A DNA stretch of 64,000 nt from Flavobacterium terrae (GCF_900142035.1 NZ_FQZI01000001.1:62001-126000); one strand, 5' to 3'. Counted from the stretch's first letter, positions 24,772 to 34,979 are shown. Numbers and translations are program-made. Notes: generated by a model not told the origin, from the letters alone.

Positions 24772-26816
24772 GAAAAATCATAGCGATTTTACTCCTTACT
24801 TCTCTTTTAGGCTTCGGACAAAACCGAAACAAAGAAATCATTCGGCTATTAGAAGAATGTGAAACCATCAAAAAAAACGAAAATTATAGACAACTAATTT
24901 CGGTTGCAAACAAAGGACTTTCTTTATCCAAAGAAGACACTTACTTACTTTCTCGATTTAGTTTTTATAAAGCTTATGGTTATGAGTATGACAATAACCA
25001 ATATGAAAAAGCAACACCTTATTTTGAAGCTTCTTGGCGATTTGCAAAAAAAAATAAAAACCTCAAAGAAGAAACTTTAGCTATAATGCGACTGAGTTAT
25101 TTGTATTACTCAACCAAACAATTTCAAAAAAGAGAAGAATTAATAAAATACATCAAGGAAGTTTTAGACACTACTAAGAGCATTTATACTCAAGGTATTT
25201 TAAATGGGAGTTTAGGAGAATATCATTTGGATAAATCTGAAATTGAACCATTTATTGGCTACAAACTAAAAGCAATTGAATATCGAAAAAAATTCCCGAA
25301 AGAAGACGCTAGTAATATCGTTAATATTGGAATTTCATATTCTCAAATTGGACAAGCGTACATTAAGATGAAACAATTCGATAAAGGAATTGAATACTCT
25401 AATTATGCCAAACCATATATGGAAGGTTCTTCAAATTCATTAGCTTTTTTATACAATGACTATATAAAATGTTATACCGGAAAAAACAACCTTGACAGCA
25501 TTACAAAATATTACAAAGAGGTTTATAAATTAGTTTCCAAGGAAGATTCTCTTCATATCAGTGTAAGTTCTGCAAATCGATATATGGCCGAATACTTTAT
25601 TGCCAAAGATGATATTAGCAAAGCTTCTTTTTTTGCAAAAAAAGCCATTCGTTTTGCCGAAAAATCGAATGATGAGGAAATATTAATGGAAGCTCGTGTA
25701 AGTCAAGGAAAATTACTTTACCGTCAAAAACAATTTAACGCAGCTATTGAAGTTTTAAAACAAGCCTCGACTCACGCCTATGAATTTGACAAAAATTCAT
25801 TTATTGTTATCAATCAGTTATTATCTGAAAGTTATGCTAAAATAGGAGATTGGAAACAAGCCTTTTATTACCAAAGCATCTATACTAAAGCCAATGAAAA
25901 AGTCCTAAGTGAATCCGCAAAACAAAGTATTGCAAATGCTGAAGCAAAATTCCAAAACAGAAATAAACAAGAGAAGATTAATCTTCTTTCTGCCGAAAAT
26001 AAAGTAAAGAATTTACAAATTGAAAATACCAGAAAAACACAAATATATCTCGGTATTGCATTTTTATTTTTACTTACAATTGTCACTTTATTATATCGTC
26101 AAAATGTAAACCGAAAAAAGACGAATAAAAAATTAGAAAAATTAAATACTGAATTAGATCTAGCCAATAAAACCAAAGCTCGCTTTTTTAGTATTATAAA
26201 CCACGATCTGAGAGGACCTGTTGCAAATTTAATTAGCTTTTTACATCTTCAAGAAAACCACCCGGAATTATTGGATGAAGAAAGCGAAAAAAGACTTAAA
26301 CAAAAAACAACAGAAGGGGCTGAAAATCTTTTATCTTCAATGGAAGACCTTTTATTATGGAGTAAAAGTCAAATTGAGAACTTTGAACCTCAGCCTAAAA
26401 AAATCACTGTAGATTCTTTGTTTTCTGATACCGCAAATCATTTCTCTAATTTTGAAAACATTTCAATTACTTATGAAAACACCCAGAATATTGAGCTTTA
26501 TGCAGACGAAAACTATTTAAAAACCATAATAAGAAACCTTACCGGAAATGCTATTAAAGCTTTAGAAAAAACCGAGAACCCTAAAATTGAATGGAAAGCA
26601 TATACTAAAGATAATAAAGTAATTTTAAGTATACATGATAATGGTCCTGGAGGAACAAAAGAGCAGTTTAAAGCTTTATACGACGAGACAACAATAACTG
26701 GTATTTCATCAGGATTAGGCCTTCATCTTATCAGAGATTTAGCAAAAATTATAAAAGCTGAGATAACAGTTAAAACAAGCAATGACTTTGGAACTACTAT
26801 TCACATAATTTTATAA
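24768..26816 (+). CDS. TPR-containing membrane sensor histidine kinase
   Basis: The 682-residue product has a signal-like N terminus (MRKIIAILLLTSLLGFGQ), TPR-type helical repeats (about 40-390), one membrane helix (about 423-440, IYLGIAFLFLLTIVTLLY), a coiled-coil linker and the kinase core: H479 in FSIINHDLRGPVANLI, an N box near ETIIRNLTGNAIKAL, G box DNGPGG and SSGLGLHLI. The TPR part is therefore predicted to be periplasmic, a common design in Bacteroidota. It partners the LytTR regulator encoded just upstream. The signal is unknown. A bidirectional terminator follows. Confidence 0.9.
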   Translation: MRKIIAILLLTSLLGFGQNRNKEIIRLLEECETIKKNENYRQLISVANKGLSLSKEDTYLLSRFSFYKAYGYEYDNNQYEKATPYFEASWRFAKKNKNLKEETLAIMRLSYLYYSTKQFQKREELIKYIKEVLDTTKSIYTQGILNGSLGEYHLDKSEIEPFIGYKLKAIEYRKKFPKEDASNIVNIGISYSQIGQAYIKMKQFDKGIEYSNYAKPYMEGSSNSLAFLYNDYIKCYTGKNNLDSITKYYKEVYKLVSKEDSLHISVSSANRYMAEYFIAKDDISKASFFAKKAIRFAEKSNDEEILMEARVSQGKLLYRQKQFNAAIEVLKQASTHAYEFDKNSFIVINQLLSESYAKIGDWKQAFYYQSIYTKANEKVLSESAKQSIANAEAKFQNRNKQEKINLLSAENKVKNLQIENTRKTQIYLGIAFLFLLTIVTLLYRQNVNRKKTNKKLEKLNTELDLANKTKARFFSIINHDLRGPVANLISFLHLQENHPELLDEESEKRLKQKTTEGAENLLSSMEDLLLWSKSQIENFEPQPKKITVDSLFSDTANHFSNFENISITYENTQNIELYADENYLKTIIRNLTGNAIKALEKTENPKIEWKAYTKDNKVILSIHDNGPGGTKEQFKALYDETTITGISSGLGLHLIRDLAKIIKAEITVKTSNDFGTTIHIIL

Positions 26817-26842
26817 AAAAAAGAGACCTTTTAGGTCTCTTT
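26815..26842. terminator. Bidirectional intrinsic terminator
   Basis: 10-bp perfect stem aaagagacct / aggtctcttt, loop TTT, between convergent genes. Confidence 0.85.
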
Positions 26843-26862
26843 CTATTAAGATGATTTACATA

Positions 26863-27813
26863 TTATAAATCGTAACGTATTCCGAATGTCAAACCTACAC
26901 CGCTGATACCAACATATGAACTTAATTCATCTTTAGCATTATTAGTGTTATAACCTGTTGAATTAGTTTCAGGATTATTTGAATTTGTATCTAAATGATT
27001 TACATAGTTTGTATGAATCTCAGAATAAGGCAATGTGCTTAATCTATCTTGTCCATTAACAACATAATCTTTAGTTTCTTTAGTTTTACCATGAACAGTA
27101 AAGTTTCTGTATTCTACTTCACCATATAATGATAGTTTTCCTGATAATTTATAAGAAGTTCCTAAAGCTGCCATAAAACCTACAGTTGGGTTTGGTTTTA
27201 CTACATCTCTTTTATAAACATCTGCTAACTTAGTTCCAGAAGTTGTAGATTTTGTGGCATCTGTTTTTATTTCTAAGAAACCATAAACAGGAACAATCAC
27301 ACCAACCTTAGTGTATGGTTCAAAACCTTTAGTTTCTCCTAGATTTAAAACTAATGATGGAGACAAATCTAAAGCTTTAATTTGTCCTTTAGATTGGAAA
27401 GTAATAACTGTTGGAACAAAAACTCCAGGAGCTACTTGTGTATTCCCATCTTCTAAATTAGTATAAGAAGCCATTTTTCTTGAATTTCCAATATAGTAAT
27501 GAATTCCCATTTCGAAAGCTAAACGCTCCGTAAATCTGTATCCAACTCCTAAATTAGTTCTAAATCCTTCTCCAAAAGAACCAGTAATACTTTTCGAAGA
27601 CAATAATTCAGTTCCATCTGAATTATAAACTTCTTCTTTAGCTTCGTGTCCATTTACAGTAGGAAATTCTGTAGCAACTGTTTGAAAAAAATAAGAACCT
27701 CCTGCTTTAAAGTAAAATCCTTTTTTACCTGTTACAGTACTTTCTTCTGTAGTCTGCGCAACCATAGTAGCAGAAAATGCCATAATGCCTGCAAATAATA
27801 ACTTTTTAATCAT
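26863..27813 (-). CDS. Outer-membrane beta-barrel protein (small porin-like)
   Basis: The 316-residue product has a signal peptide (MIKKLLFAGIMAFSATMVAQ), then a barrel of about 10-12 strands: GFYFKAGGSYFFQTV, TNLGVGYRFTERLAFEMGIHYYIG, LDLSPSLVLNLG, TVGFMAALGTSYKLSGKLSLYGEVEYRNF and a final VGLTFGIRYDL. Loops are Thr/Asn/Lys-rich. It belongs to the general outer-membrane beta-barrel group of Bacteroidota; no specific function can be told. A TATTTTTG -7 box on this strand lies at 27849-27842. Confidence 0.8.
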   Translation of the reverse strand: MIKKLLFAGIMAFSATMVAQTTEESTVTGKKGFYFKAGGSYFFQTVATEFPTVNGHEAKEEVYNSDGTELLSSKSITGSFGEGFRTNLGVGYRFTERLAFEMGIHYYIGNSRKMASYTNLEDGNTQVAPGVFVPTVITFQSKGQIKALDLSPSLVLNLGETKGFEPYTKVGVIVPVYGFLEIKTDATKSTTSGTKLADVYKRDVVKPNPTVGFMAALGTSYKLSGKLSLYGEVEYRNFTVHGKTKETKDYVVNGQDRLSTLPYSEIHTNYVNHLDTNSNNPETNSTGYNTNNAKDELSSYVGISGVGLTFGIRYDL

Positions 27814-27912
27814 GATAAAATTTGGGTTAATATATTTTTCGCAAAAATAAAACCCTGAAACTTAATATCATAATCCTTTTTTGCATTTCATATTACATTA
27901 TTTTTAAAAAAC

Positions 27913-30900
27913 CTAATTTAATTTGAAATTTATTTGCATTTTCTCTAATTCAGAAAGTAACTCATTAGAAATCTTAATTTTAAGTTTTCTACTATGCATT
28001 GCTATCCTGTTTACAACCCTTGTCTCCTCGACTTCGGTCATTATTGGCTCAATTATTTCACTGATTTCGACATCATTATCTACAGAATCATCATTGCTTT
28101 CAGTAACAATTGGTTCATTTAAAATTTCTACTTGTTTTTTGAATTTTTCAAGTTCCATTACTTCAAAAGTAACTTGGTGATCACCTTTGTTACTAGTAAA
28201 CAAACTATACAGATTGTTTACAAGATTTTCTTCTAGTTCATTAATTGAAAAAAGAATAGTGATTTTTTTAGCAAAAGTTGATAATACATCAGCTAACATT
28301 TTAGCTTCTAAAAACTGTAAACGAGGGTCTGATTTTTTTCCTGTCTCTCTGTTTACCCAACCATCTTTTACATTAACTTTAAAGAACACAAATGTATTTT
28401 GTACCAAGAAATGACGGAACTTTAAATATTCCTCATCAAAAATTCTAAATTCAAAACTCTCATCATATCCTTCTAAATTGAAGGTTGCCCATCCTTTTCC
28501 ATTTTTAGCTGTACGATGCTGCACATTGTTCACCATGCCTCCAAAGGTCACATTTTTGCCAACAAACTGTTCTAGACTATTTAGATACTCCAACCTTGTG
28601 TTACAGAAATATTTCATTTCAAACTTATAATCGTCTAATGGATGTCCTGAAATGTAAATCCCTACCACTTCTTTTTCTCTGGCCAATTTTTCCATGGTAT
28701 GCCATTCTTCACATGGCGGAACTGTTGGCTCAGGAATTTGAACTTCTGTAGATTCACCAAACAAACTTACTTGTGATGAATTTTCATTTTCTTGCATCTT
28801 AGCACCATACTTCATCGCTTTTTCTAAGAACCAAATATTATCTCCATCATGATGAAAATACTGTGCTCGATGTGTATCTGTAAAACAATCAAAACCACCT
28901 GAAAGTGCTAGATTTTCGAATGCTTTTTTATTTGCTGATCGCAAATCAATTCGTTTAGCCAAATCAAAGATGGATTTATATTTTCCCTCTTTCCTATTTT
29001 CAACTATCGTATTTACTGCACCTTCACCAACTCCCTTTATCGCTCCCATACCAAAACGAACTGCATAGTTTTCGTTTACAGTGAACTTATAAAATGACTC
29101 ATTAACATCAGGCCCTAAAACCGCTAATCCCATACGCTTACACTCTTCCATAAAGAAAGACACCTGTTTGATATCATTCATATTATTAGAAAGTACCGCA
29201 GCCATATATTCAGCAGGATAATGCGCTTTCAAATAAGCCGTTTGATAAGCCACCCAAGCATAACATGTTGAGTGCGATTTATTGAAGGCGTAACTTGCAA
29301 AGGCTTCCCAGTCTGTCCAAATTTTATCTAATTTTTTTTCATCATGACCATTAGCCATAGCTTGATCAATGAACTTAGACTTCATTTTGTCAAGAACATC
29401 CTTTTGCTTTTTACCCATCGCTTTACGAAGGACATCGGCATCACCTTTAGAGAAATTAGCTAACTTCTGTGACAAAAGCATCACCTGCTCCTGATATACT
29501 GTAATACCATAGGTTTCTGCTAAATATTCCTCGCAAGCATCCAAGTCATAAGTAATGGGTTCCTCTCCGTTTTTACGACGAACGAAAGAAGGAATATACT
29601 CCAATGGTCCTGGACGATATAATGCATTCATCGCAATCAAATCCCCAAAAACATTGGGTTTTAGTTCCTTCATGTATTTTTGCATTCCCGGTGATTCGTA
29701 CTGGAAAATACCTACAGTTTCACCACGCTGGAAAAGTTCATATGTTTTTTGGTCGTCTATAGGGAAAGTATCTGGATCTAATTCGATTCCTGTTCGATAT
29801 TTTACCAGTTTTACTGTATCTTTTATCAGAGTAAGGGTCTTCAAACCCAAGAAGTCCATTTTTAGCAATCCCGCACTTTCTGCAACTGAGTTATCAAACT
29901 GAGTCACATATAAATCAGAGTCTTTTGCAGTTGTAACCGGAACGAAATTAGTAATATCATCAGGTGTAATAATTACACCACAAGCATGAATACCAGTATT
30001 ACGAAGTGATCCTTCTAAAACTTTTGCCTGCTGAATAGTTTCTCCTGCTAAATCACCTTCATTTGCAATGGCAATCAATTCTTTTACACGATCAAATTCT
30101 TCGGAACGTAATGCTTTTTTTACTTCACTTTCATCTTCTTTTAAGAAACGTGCCAAATTCCATTTTGAAGGCATCATTCCCGGAATCAACTTCGCAATTC
30201 TATCAGCTTCAAATAAAGGCAAATCTAATACACGAGCCGTATCACGAATAGCCGATTTAGTAGCCATTTTACCATAGGTAATAATTTGAGCTACTTGATT
30301 TGCTCCATATTTATTGATTACATAATCCATTACCAAACCACGACCTTCATCATCGAAGTCAATATCAATATCGGGCATGGATACACGGTCAGGGTTCAGG
30401 AAACGCTCAAAAAGCAAATCATATTTAATTGGGTCAATATTGGTAATTCCTAAGCAATAGGCTACCGCAGAACCCGCCGCAGAACCACGACCTGGCCCAA
30501 CTGACACTCCCATTTTACGAGCTTCAGCAATGAAATCTTGTACAATCAAAAAGTAACCAGGATATCCTGAATTGGAAATCGTAAGCAACTCAAAGTCCAA
30601 ACGCTCTTGAATCTCAGAAGTTATCTCTTCATATCTCCTTTTAGCACCTTCCATGGTAAGATGACGTAGATAGGCATTTTCACCTCTTACTCCGCCATCT
30701 AATTTATCTTCCTCTACTTTAAACTCATCAGGAATATCAAATTTTGGAAGTAATACATCTCTATATAATGAATAAGGTTCAACTTTATCAACAATCTCTT
30801 GAATATTAATAATAGCCTCAGGTAAATCAGAAAAGAGCTTTTTCATTTCGTTTTGACTCTTAAAATAATACTCCTGATTAGGCAAACCATAACGATATCC

Positions 30901-32436
30901 TCGACCACGACCTATTGGTGTAGCCTGCTTTTCACCATCTTTGACACACAATAAAATATCATGAGCATTGGCATCTTCTTTTGCTACGTAATAGGTGTTA
31001 TTTGTAGCAACTAATTTGACGTTATGTTTCCTAGCGAATTGAATTAAAGTTTGGTTGACACGATTTTCATCTTCTTGATTGTGTCTCATAATTTCGAGAT
31101 ACAAATCATCCCCAAATAGAGATTTCCACCACAACAATGCTTCTTCGGCTTGGTTTTCGCCAATATTTAAAATTTTACTTGGAATTTCACCGTATAAATT
31201 TCCAGATAAAACAATAAGATCTTCTTTGTATTTTTCGATTACACTACGGTCGATACGAGGCACATAATAAAACCCTTCGGTATAAGCAATCGAAGCCATT
31301 TTGGCCAAATTATGATAACCTTTTTTATTTTTCGCTAGAAAAACAACTTGATAACCATTATCCTTTTGAGATTTGTCTTTATGGTTGTTACAAACAAAGA
31401 ACTCACAACCCACAATAGGTTTAATTTCGACTTCTGTGGGCTCTTCTCCTGCTGCAATGGCTTCATCAATTTTAGACTTGACCACTTTATTATGATTCAT
31501 TACAGCACTCACAAAGTGGAAGGCTCCCATCATGTTTCCAGTATCAGTCATCGCTACAGCTGACATTTTATTTTTTGCTGCAGCATTAACCAAATCAGGA
31601 ACTCCTATTGTTGATTGTAATACTGAAAATTGTGTGTGATTGTGTAAATGAGCAAATGACGCATGTTCTAAATCCTTTACATCTTCTTCAGAAACAGGAG
31701 AAAGGACTTCTTCCTGCTGGATTTTATTCAATCGCTTTCTTATTTCCTCTGAAGCCGATTTTAAATTAATATGTTTTAATCCAATTAATTTAATTTCTTG
31801 AGGATTGTTCTCACGAAAACGACTATAATAATCTTCAGTAACATCTAGTTCTTCTTTTGTAAAAACCTCTCGTTTAATTAACTCTAAAAAACAACGAGTA
31901 GTAGCTTCTACGTCGGCAGTTGCATTGTGAGCTTCTGCAAAAGGCTCACCAAATAAATATTCGTGTAATTCGGTAAGTGTTGGTAATTTATATCTTCCTC
32001 CTCTACCACCAGGTAATTTTAATAATTCAGCAGTAATTTCGGTACAGGTATCTAACACTGGCATTTTAACCATATCAGAATCAATTCCCACACGATGAAA
32101 TTCACAGCCCATGATGTTCACATCGAAACCAACATTTTGTCCAACAATATATTTGGCTTTTGATAAAGCAATATTGAATTTTTCTAAAACTTCTTGTAAA
32201 GCAATCCCTTGTTCCATGGCCAATTCGGTTGAAATACCATGGATACGCTCTGCGTCATAAGGAATATTGAATCCTTCTGGTTTGACTAAATAATCTTGAT
32301 GTTCTATAAGATTTCCTAACTCGTCATGCAATTGCCAAGCAATTTGAATACAACGAGGCCAGTTGTCAGTATCTGTAATTGGTGCTGACCAACTGCGCGG
32401 TAATCCAGTAGTTTCGGTATCGAAGATTAAATACAT
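27913..32436 (-). CDS. dnaE: DNA polymerase III alpha subunit with fused DnaQ-like exonuclease
   Basis: The 1507-residue product starts with a DEDDh exonuclease (about 1-180): D6 and E8 in IFDTETTG, the middle Asp in GQNVGFDVNIMG, and H/D in HNATADVEATTRCF. The PHP domain begins HLHNHTQFS near 267, but several metal ligands of active PHP domains are changed (TDTGNM where TDHGNM is usual; NNTYY where NDxHY is usual). The polymerase core has PDIDIDF near 689. A clamp-binding motif QVSLFG lies near 1223, and an OB-fold follows (NVTFGGMVNNVQHRTAKNGK). It is the replicative polymerase; proofreading probably comes from the fused exonuclease. Single gene with its own promoter. Confidence 0.96.
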   Translation of the reverse strand: MYLIFDTETTGLPRSWSAPITDTDNWPRCIQIAWQLHDELGNLIEHQDYLVKPEGFNIPYDAERIHGISTELAMEQGIALQEVLEKFNIALSKAKYIVGQNVGFDVNIMGCEFHRVGIDSDMVKMPVLDTCTEITAELLKLPGGRGGRYKLPTLTELHEYLFGEPFAEAHNATADVEATTRCFLELIKREVFTKEELDVTEDYYSRFRENNPQEIKLIGLKHINLKSASEEIRKRLNKIQQEEVLSPVSEEDVKDLEHASFAHLHNHTQFSVLQSTIGVPDLVNAAAKNKMSAVAMTDTGNMMGAFHFVSAVMNHNKVVKSKIDEAIAAGEEPTEVEIKPIVGCEFFVCNNHKDKSQKDNGYQVVFLAKNKKGYHNLAKMASIAYTEGFYYVPRIDRSVIEKYKEDLIVLSGNLYGEIPSKILNIGENQAEEALLWWKSLFGDDLYLEIMRHNQEDENRVNQTLIQFARKHNVKLVATNNTYYVAKEDANAHDILLCVKDGEKQATPIGRGRGYRYGLPNQEYYFKSQNEMKKLFSDLPEAIINIQEIVDKVEPYSLYRDVLLPKFDIPDEFKVEEDKLDGGVRGENAYLRHLTMEGAKRRYEEITSEIQERLDFELLTISNSGYPGYFLIVQDFIAEARKMGVSVGPGRGSAAGSAVAYCLGITNIDPIKYDLLFERFLNPDRVSMPDIDIDFDDEGRGLVMDYVINKYGANQVAQIITYGKMATKSAIRDTARVLDLPLFEADRIAKLIPGMMPSKWNLARFLKEDESEVKKALRSEEFDRVKELIAIANEGDLAGETIQQAKVLEGSLRNTGIHACGVIITPDDITNFVPVTTAKDSDLYVTQFDNSVAESAGLLKMDFLGLKTLTLIKDTVKLVKYRTGIELDPDTFPIDDQKTYELFQRGETVGIFQYESPGMQKYMKELKPNVFGDLIAMNALYRPGPLEYIPSFVRRKNGEEPITYDLDACEEYLAETYGITVYQEQVMLLSQKLANFSKGDADVLRKAMGKKQKDVLDKMKSKFIDQAMANGHDEKKLDKIWTDWEAFASYAFNKSHSTCYAWVAYQTAYLKAHYPAEYMAAVLSNNMNDIKQVSFFMEECKRMGLAVLGPDVNESFYKFTVNENYAVRFGMGAIKGVGEGAVNTIVENRKEGKYKSIFDLAKRIDLRSANKKAFENLALSGGFDCFTDTHRAQYFHHDGDNIWFLEKAMKYGAKMQENENSSQVSLFGESTEVQIPEPTVPPCEEWHTMEKLAREKEVVGIYISGHPLDDYKFEMKYFCNTRLEYLNSLEQFVGKNVTFGGMVNNVQHRTAKNGKGWATFNLEGYDESFEFRIFDEEYLKFRHFLVQNTFVFFKVNVKDGWVNRETGKKSDPRLQFLEAKMLADVLSTFAKKITILFSINELEENLVNNLYSLFTSNKGDHQVTFEVMELEKFKKQVEILNEPIVTESNDDSVDNDVEISEIIEPIMTEVEETRVVNRIAMHSRKLKIKISNELLSELEKMQINFKLN

Positions 32437-32490
32437 TTCTCTGATTTTTAAGCTTTAAGCAAAACGCTTCAAGCAAATTTTAGGTAAACA

Positions 32491-32521
32491 CAAAAGTACA
32501 TTTTCAGAACGGAGAAATCAA
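32491..32521 (-). promoter_or_regulatory. Promoter of dnaE
   Basis: On the minus strand TTG (32521-32519), 20 bases, TACTTTTG (32498-32491); about 48-base leader. Confidence 0.6.
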
Positions 32522-32541
32522 AAATTGTTATTAACACAAAC

Positions 32542-32569
32542 AAAAAACCATCTCGAATGAGATGGTTTT
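32542..32569 (-). terminator. Intrinsic terminator of the RRM gene
   Basis: 11-bp perfect stem aaaaccatctc / gagatggtttt with a 4-base loop and a T run on the minus strand. Confidence 0.85.
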
Positions 32570-32593
32570 AAAACAATGATATAAAAAATAAGT

Positions 32594-32947
32594 CTAGTAT
32601 CTTCCTCCTCTATTGTTACCTCCGCCATAGTTTCCACCACCACGGTTGTTTCCATAACCACCACTCGTTGAACGGTTGTTATTAAAACTTCTTCTTTCGC
32701 CTTCCGGTTTTGGTTCCGATTTGTTTACCACAATCGTACGACCATCAACAGTAGCACCGTTTAATTCTTGGATAGCTTTTAATGCTTCTTCGTCATTTGA
32801 CATTTCAACGAATCCGAAACCTTTGCTACGGCCTGTGAATTTATCAGTAATAATTTTTACTGATGTTACAGTACCATACACTCCAAAAGAATCTCTTAAG
32901 TCTGCTTCGTCTATTGAAAACGGAAGACTTCCCACAAAAATATTCAT
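32594..32947 (-). CDS. Single-RRM RNA-binding protein with Gly/Asn-rich tail
   Basis: The 117-residue product is one RNA-recognition motif with RNP2 NIFVGSLPF (residues 2-10) and RNP1 KGFGFVEM (42-49), plus FTGRSKG just before RNP1, followed by a tail from about 85 rich in Gly, Asn and Arg (GGYGNNRGGG). This matches the small RRM proteins common in Bacteroidota and cyanobacteria, often linked to cold or general RNA binding. Bacteroidota lack Hfq in many lineages and such proteins may serve general RNA functions; that is inference. Monocistronic. Confidence 0.93.
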   Translation of the reverse strand: MNIFVGSLPFSIDEADLRDSFGVYGTVTSVKIITDKFTGRSKGFGFVEMSNDEEALKAIQELNGATVDGRTIVVNKSEPKPEGERRSFNNNRSTSGGYGNNRGGGNYGGGNNRGGRY

Positions 32948-33085
32948 ATATAAATTTTATAATTCTGGGTAAAGGTAGACTATTAAGATGGCAATTAACT
33001 GATAATTAAAGTTTTTCTTCAAAAATATTTTTTTGACCTTAAAAAATTAAAGAAAAAAATTATACTACTGTATGCTAAAGTTTTA

Positions 33086-33093
33086 TATATTTG
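33086..33093 (+). promoter_or_regulatory. -7 promoter box of the rpsP operon
   Basis: TATATTTG, 47 bases before the rpsP start; no clear TTG box at the usual distance. Confidence 0.5.
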
Positions 33094-33140
33094 CACCCTT
33101 AAATAACGAGGTCGTGTACCTCAAATTAATCAATTAGATT

Positions 33141-33713
33141 ATGTCAGTAAAAATTAGATTACAAAGACACGGTAAAAAAGGGAAACCTTTTTACTGGATC
33201 GTAGCAGCTGATGCTAGATCAAAAAGAGATGGTAAATTCTTAGAAAAATTAGGAACTTACAATCCAAACACTAACCCTGCAACTATCGACTTAAATGTTG
33301 ATCAAGCAGTTACATGGTTATTTAACGGTGCTCAGCCTACTGACACTGCAAGAGCTATCCTTTCTTACAAAGGTGCTTTATTAAAACATCACTTAGAAGG
33401 TGGAGTACGTAAAGGTGCTTTAACTCCTGAGCAAGCTGAAGCTAAATTCAACGCTTGGTTAGATGAAAAAGCTGGTAAAGTTAATGCTAAGAAAGATGGT
33501 TTAGCTAAATCTAAAGCAGATGCTAAAGCTGAAGCTTTAAAAGCTGAAAAAGTTGCAAACGAAAAACGTGCTGCTGCTCAAGCTGAAGCTGCTAAGGCTG
33601 CTGAAGCTACAGAAGAGGTTGCTGAAGAAGTAGAAGCTCCTGCAGATGTTGAAGCAACTGTAGAGGAAACTCCTGCTGCTGAAGAAGCTAACAACGAAGA
33701 AACAGAAGCTTAA
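33141..33713 (+). CDS. rpsP: 30S ribosomal protein S16 with C-terminal extension
   Basis: The first 80 residues are a normal bS16: MSVKIRLQRHGKKGKPFYWIVAAD, RDGKFLEKLGTYNPN, then AQPTDTARAILSYKG. The chain goes on to 190 residues with a Lys/Ala- then Ala/Glu-rich low-complexity tail (about 110-190) that ends strongly acidic. Such tails are usual in Bacteroidota S16. It heads an operon with rimM (gap 15 bases) and trmN6, a conserved link between small-subunit assembly genes. Confidence 0.97.
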   Translation: MSVKIRLQRHGKKGKPFYWIVAADARSKRDGKFLEKLGTYNPNTNPATIDLNVDQAVTWLFNGAQPTDTARAILSYKGALLKHHLEGGVRKGALTPEQAEAKFNAWLDEKAGKVNAKKDGLAKSKADAKAEALKAEKVANEKRAAAQAEAAKAAEATEEVAEEVEAPADVEATVEETPAAEEANNEETEA

Positions 33714-33728
33714 TTATAACTGGCGATA

Positions 33729-34256
33729 ATGCGTAAAGACGATTGTTTCTATTTAGGTAAAATCGCTAAAAAATTTAGTTTCAAAGGGGAAGTTCTTATC
33801 TATTTAGATACTGACGAACCTGAAATGTATGAAGATTTGGAATCAGTTTTTGTTGGATTCAACAAAAATCTGGTTCCATTTTTTATTGAAAATGCCCAAC
33901 TTCACAAAAACGACTTCTTAAAAGTTCGTTTTGAAGATGTTGACAACGAAGAAAAAGCCGATGAGTTAATTGGCCGAGAAGTATATCTTCCATTATCAAT
34001 GTTACCCAAACTAGAAGGCAACAAATTTTATTACCACGAAGTAATTGGTTTTGATGTTATTGACAAACGCTTAGGAAACATTGGAAAAATTGTTTCCATA
34101 AATGACAGCGCTGCACAACCTTTATTTGAAATTGACAAAGATGGAATCGAAATTTTGATTCCTATGATTGACGATTTCATTGTAGAAGTTAATCGCAACA
34201 ATAAATCAATCTCTTTAAATACTCCAGAAGGATTAGTGGACTTATATTTAGGATAA
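33729..34256 (+). CDS. rimM: 16S rRNA processing protein RimM
   Basis: The 175-residue product has the RimM N-terminal beta-barrel (YLGKIAKKFSFKGEVLIYLDTDEP) and the C-terminal PRC-barrel (FYYHEVIGFDVIDKRLGNIGKI, then ILIPMIDDFI). RimM helps mature the 30S head with S19; its place directly after rpsP is conserved. Length is normal. Confidence 0.96.
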   Translation: MRKDDCFYLGKIAKKFSFKGEVLIYLDTDEPEMYEDLESVFVGFNKNLVPFFIENAQLHKNDFLKVRFEDVDNEEKADELIGREVYLPLSMLPKLEGNKFYYHEVIGFDVIDKRLGNIGKIVSINDSAAQPLFEIDKDGIEILIPMIDDFIVEVNRNNKSISLNTPEGLVDLYLG

Positions 34257-34274
34257 AAATTCTAAATTCCAGCC

Positions 34275-34979
34275 ATGTTTCAATTCAAACAATTCAAAAT
34301 AGAACAAGACCGCTGTGCTATGAAAGTAGGCACTGATGGCGTTTTGCTGGGAGCTTGGACTCCATTAATCAATAATCCTTATAACATACTCGATATTGGA
34401 GCAGGTACAGGTTTAATTGCTCTAATGCTAGCTCAACGTAGTAATGCTGAACAAATTGATGCTATTGAAATAGATGATAATGCTTACGAACAAGCTACTG
34501 AGAATTTTGAAAATTCACCATGGAATGACCGTTTGCATTGTTATCATGCAGGATTAGATGAGTTTGTAGAAGAAGTAGAAGAAGAATTTGATTTAATTGT
34601 CTCCAATCCACCTTTTTATACCGATGATTACAAATCAGGTGACGAACTGCGAGATAATGCTCGTTTTGAAGATTCACTTCCTTTTGAAGAATTAGTAGAA
34701 GCCGCCGATTTCTTTTTATCAGACAATGGAATTTTCTCTTTAATTGTACCTTTTAAAGAAGAAGAAAAAATAGTAGCTCTTTGTCAAGAAAGAGAATTGT
34801 TCCCACTGAAAATTACTCGTGTAAAAGGAACACCTACATCTGAAATTAAAAGGAGTTTACTAGCCTTTACAAGAATCCAGCAAACCCCTTTAGTAGATGA
34901 ATTAATTATTGAAATTTCGCGTCATCAATATACTCCCCAATATATTGAACTGACTAAAGATTTTTATTTGAAAATGTAA
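34275..34979 (+). CDS. trmN6: tRNA1(Val) adenine-37 N6-methyltransferase
   Basis: The 234-residue product has DRCAMKVGTDGVLLGAW near the start, SAM motif ILDIGAGTGLI (residues 38-48) and the catalytic NPPFY (111-115) of N6-adenine methyltransferases. Together with length this is the YfiC/TrmN6 family, which methylates A37 of tRNA1(Val). It is third in the rpsP-rimM operon (gap 18 bases). Only six bases separate its stop from the convergent HlyD gene, and no terminator is seen between them. Confidence 0.9.
   Translation: MFQFKQFKIEQDRCAMKVGTDGVLLGAWTPLINNPYNILDIGAGTGLIALMLAQRSNAEQIDAIEIDDNAYEQATENFENSPWNDRLHCYHAGLDEFVEEVEEEFDLIVSNPPFYTDDYKSGDELRDNARFEDSLPFEELVEAADFFLSDNGIFSLIVPFKEEEKIVALCQERELFPLKITRVKGTPTSEIKRSLLAFTRIQQTPLVDELIIEISRHQYTPQYIELTKDFYLKM

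Noticed and set aside
29555-30277. Open frames of 62-115 codons antisense to dnaE
   Set aside because: They mirror the codon pattern of a clearly real gene and show no start context or known domain.
33480-33713. Low-complexity Ala/Glu tail of S16 as a fusion or frameshift
   Set aside because: Such C-terminal extensions are normal for S16 in Bacteroidota.
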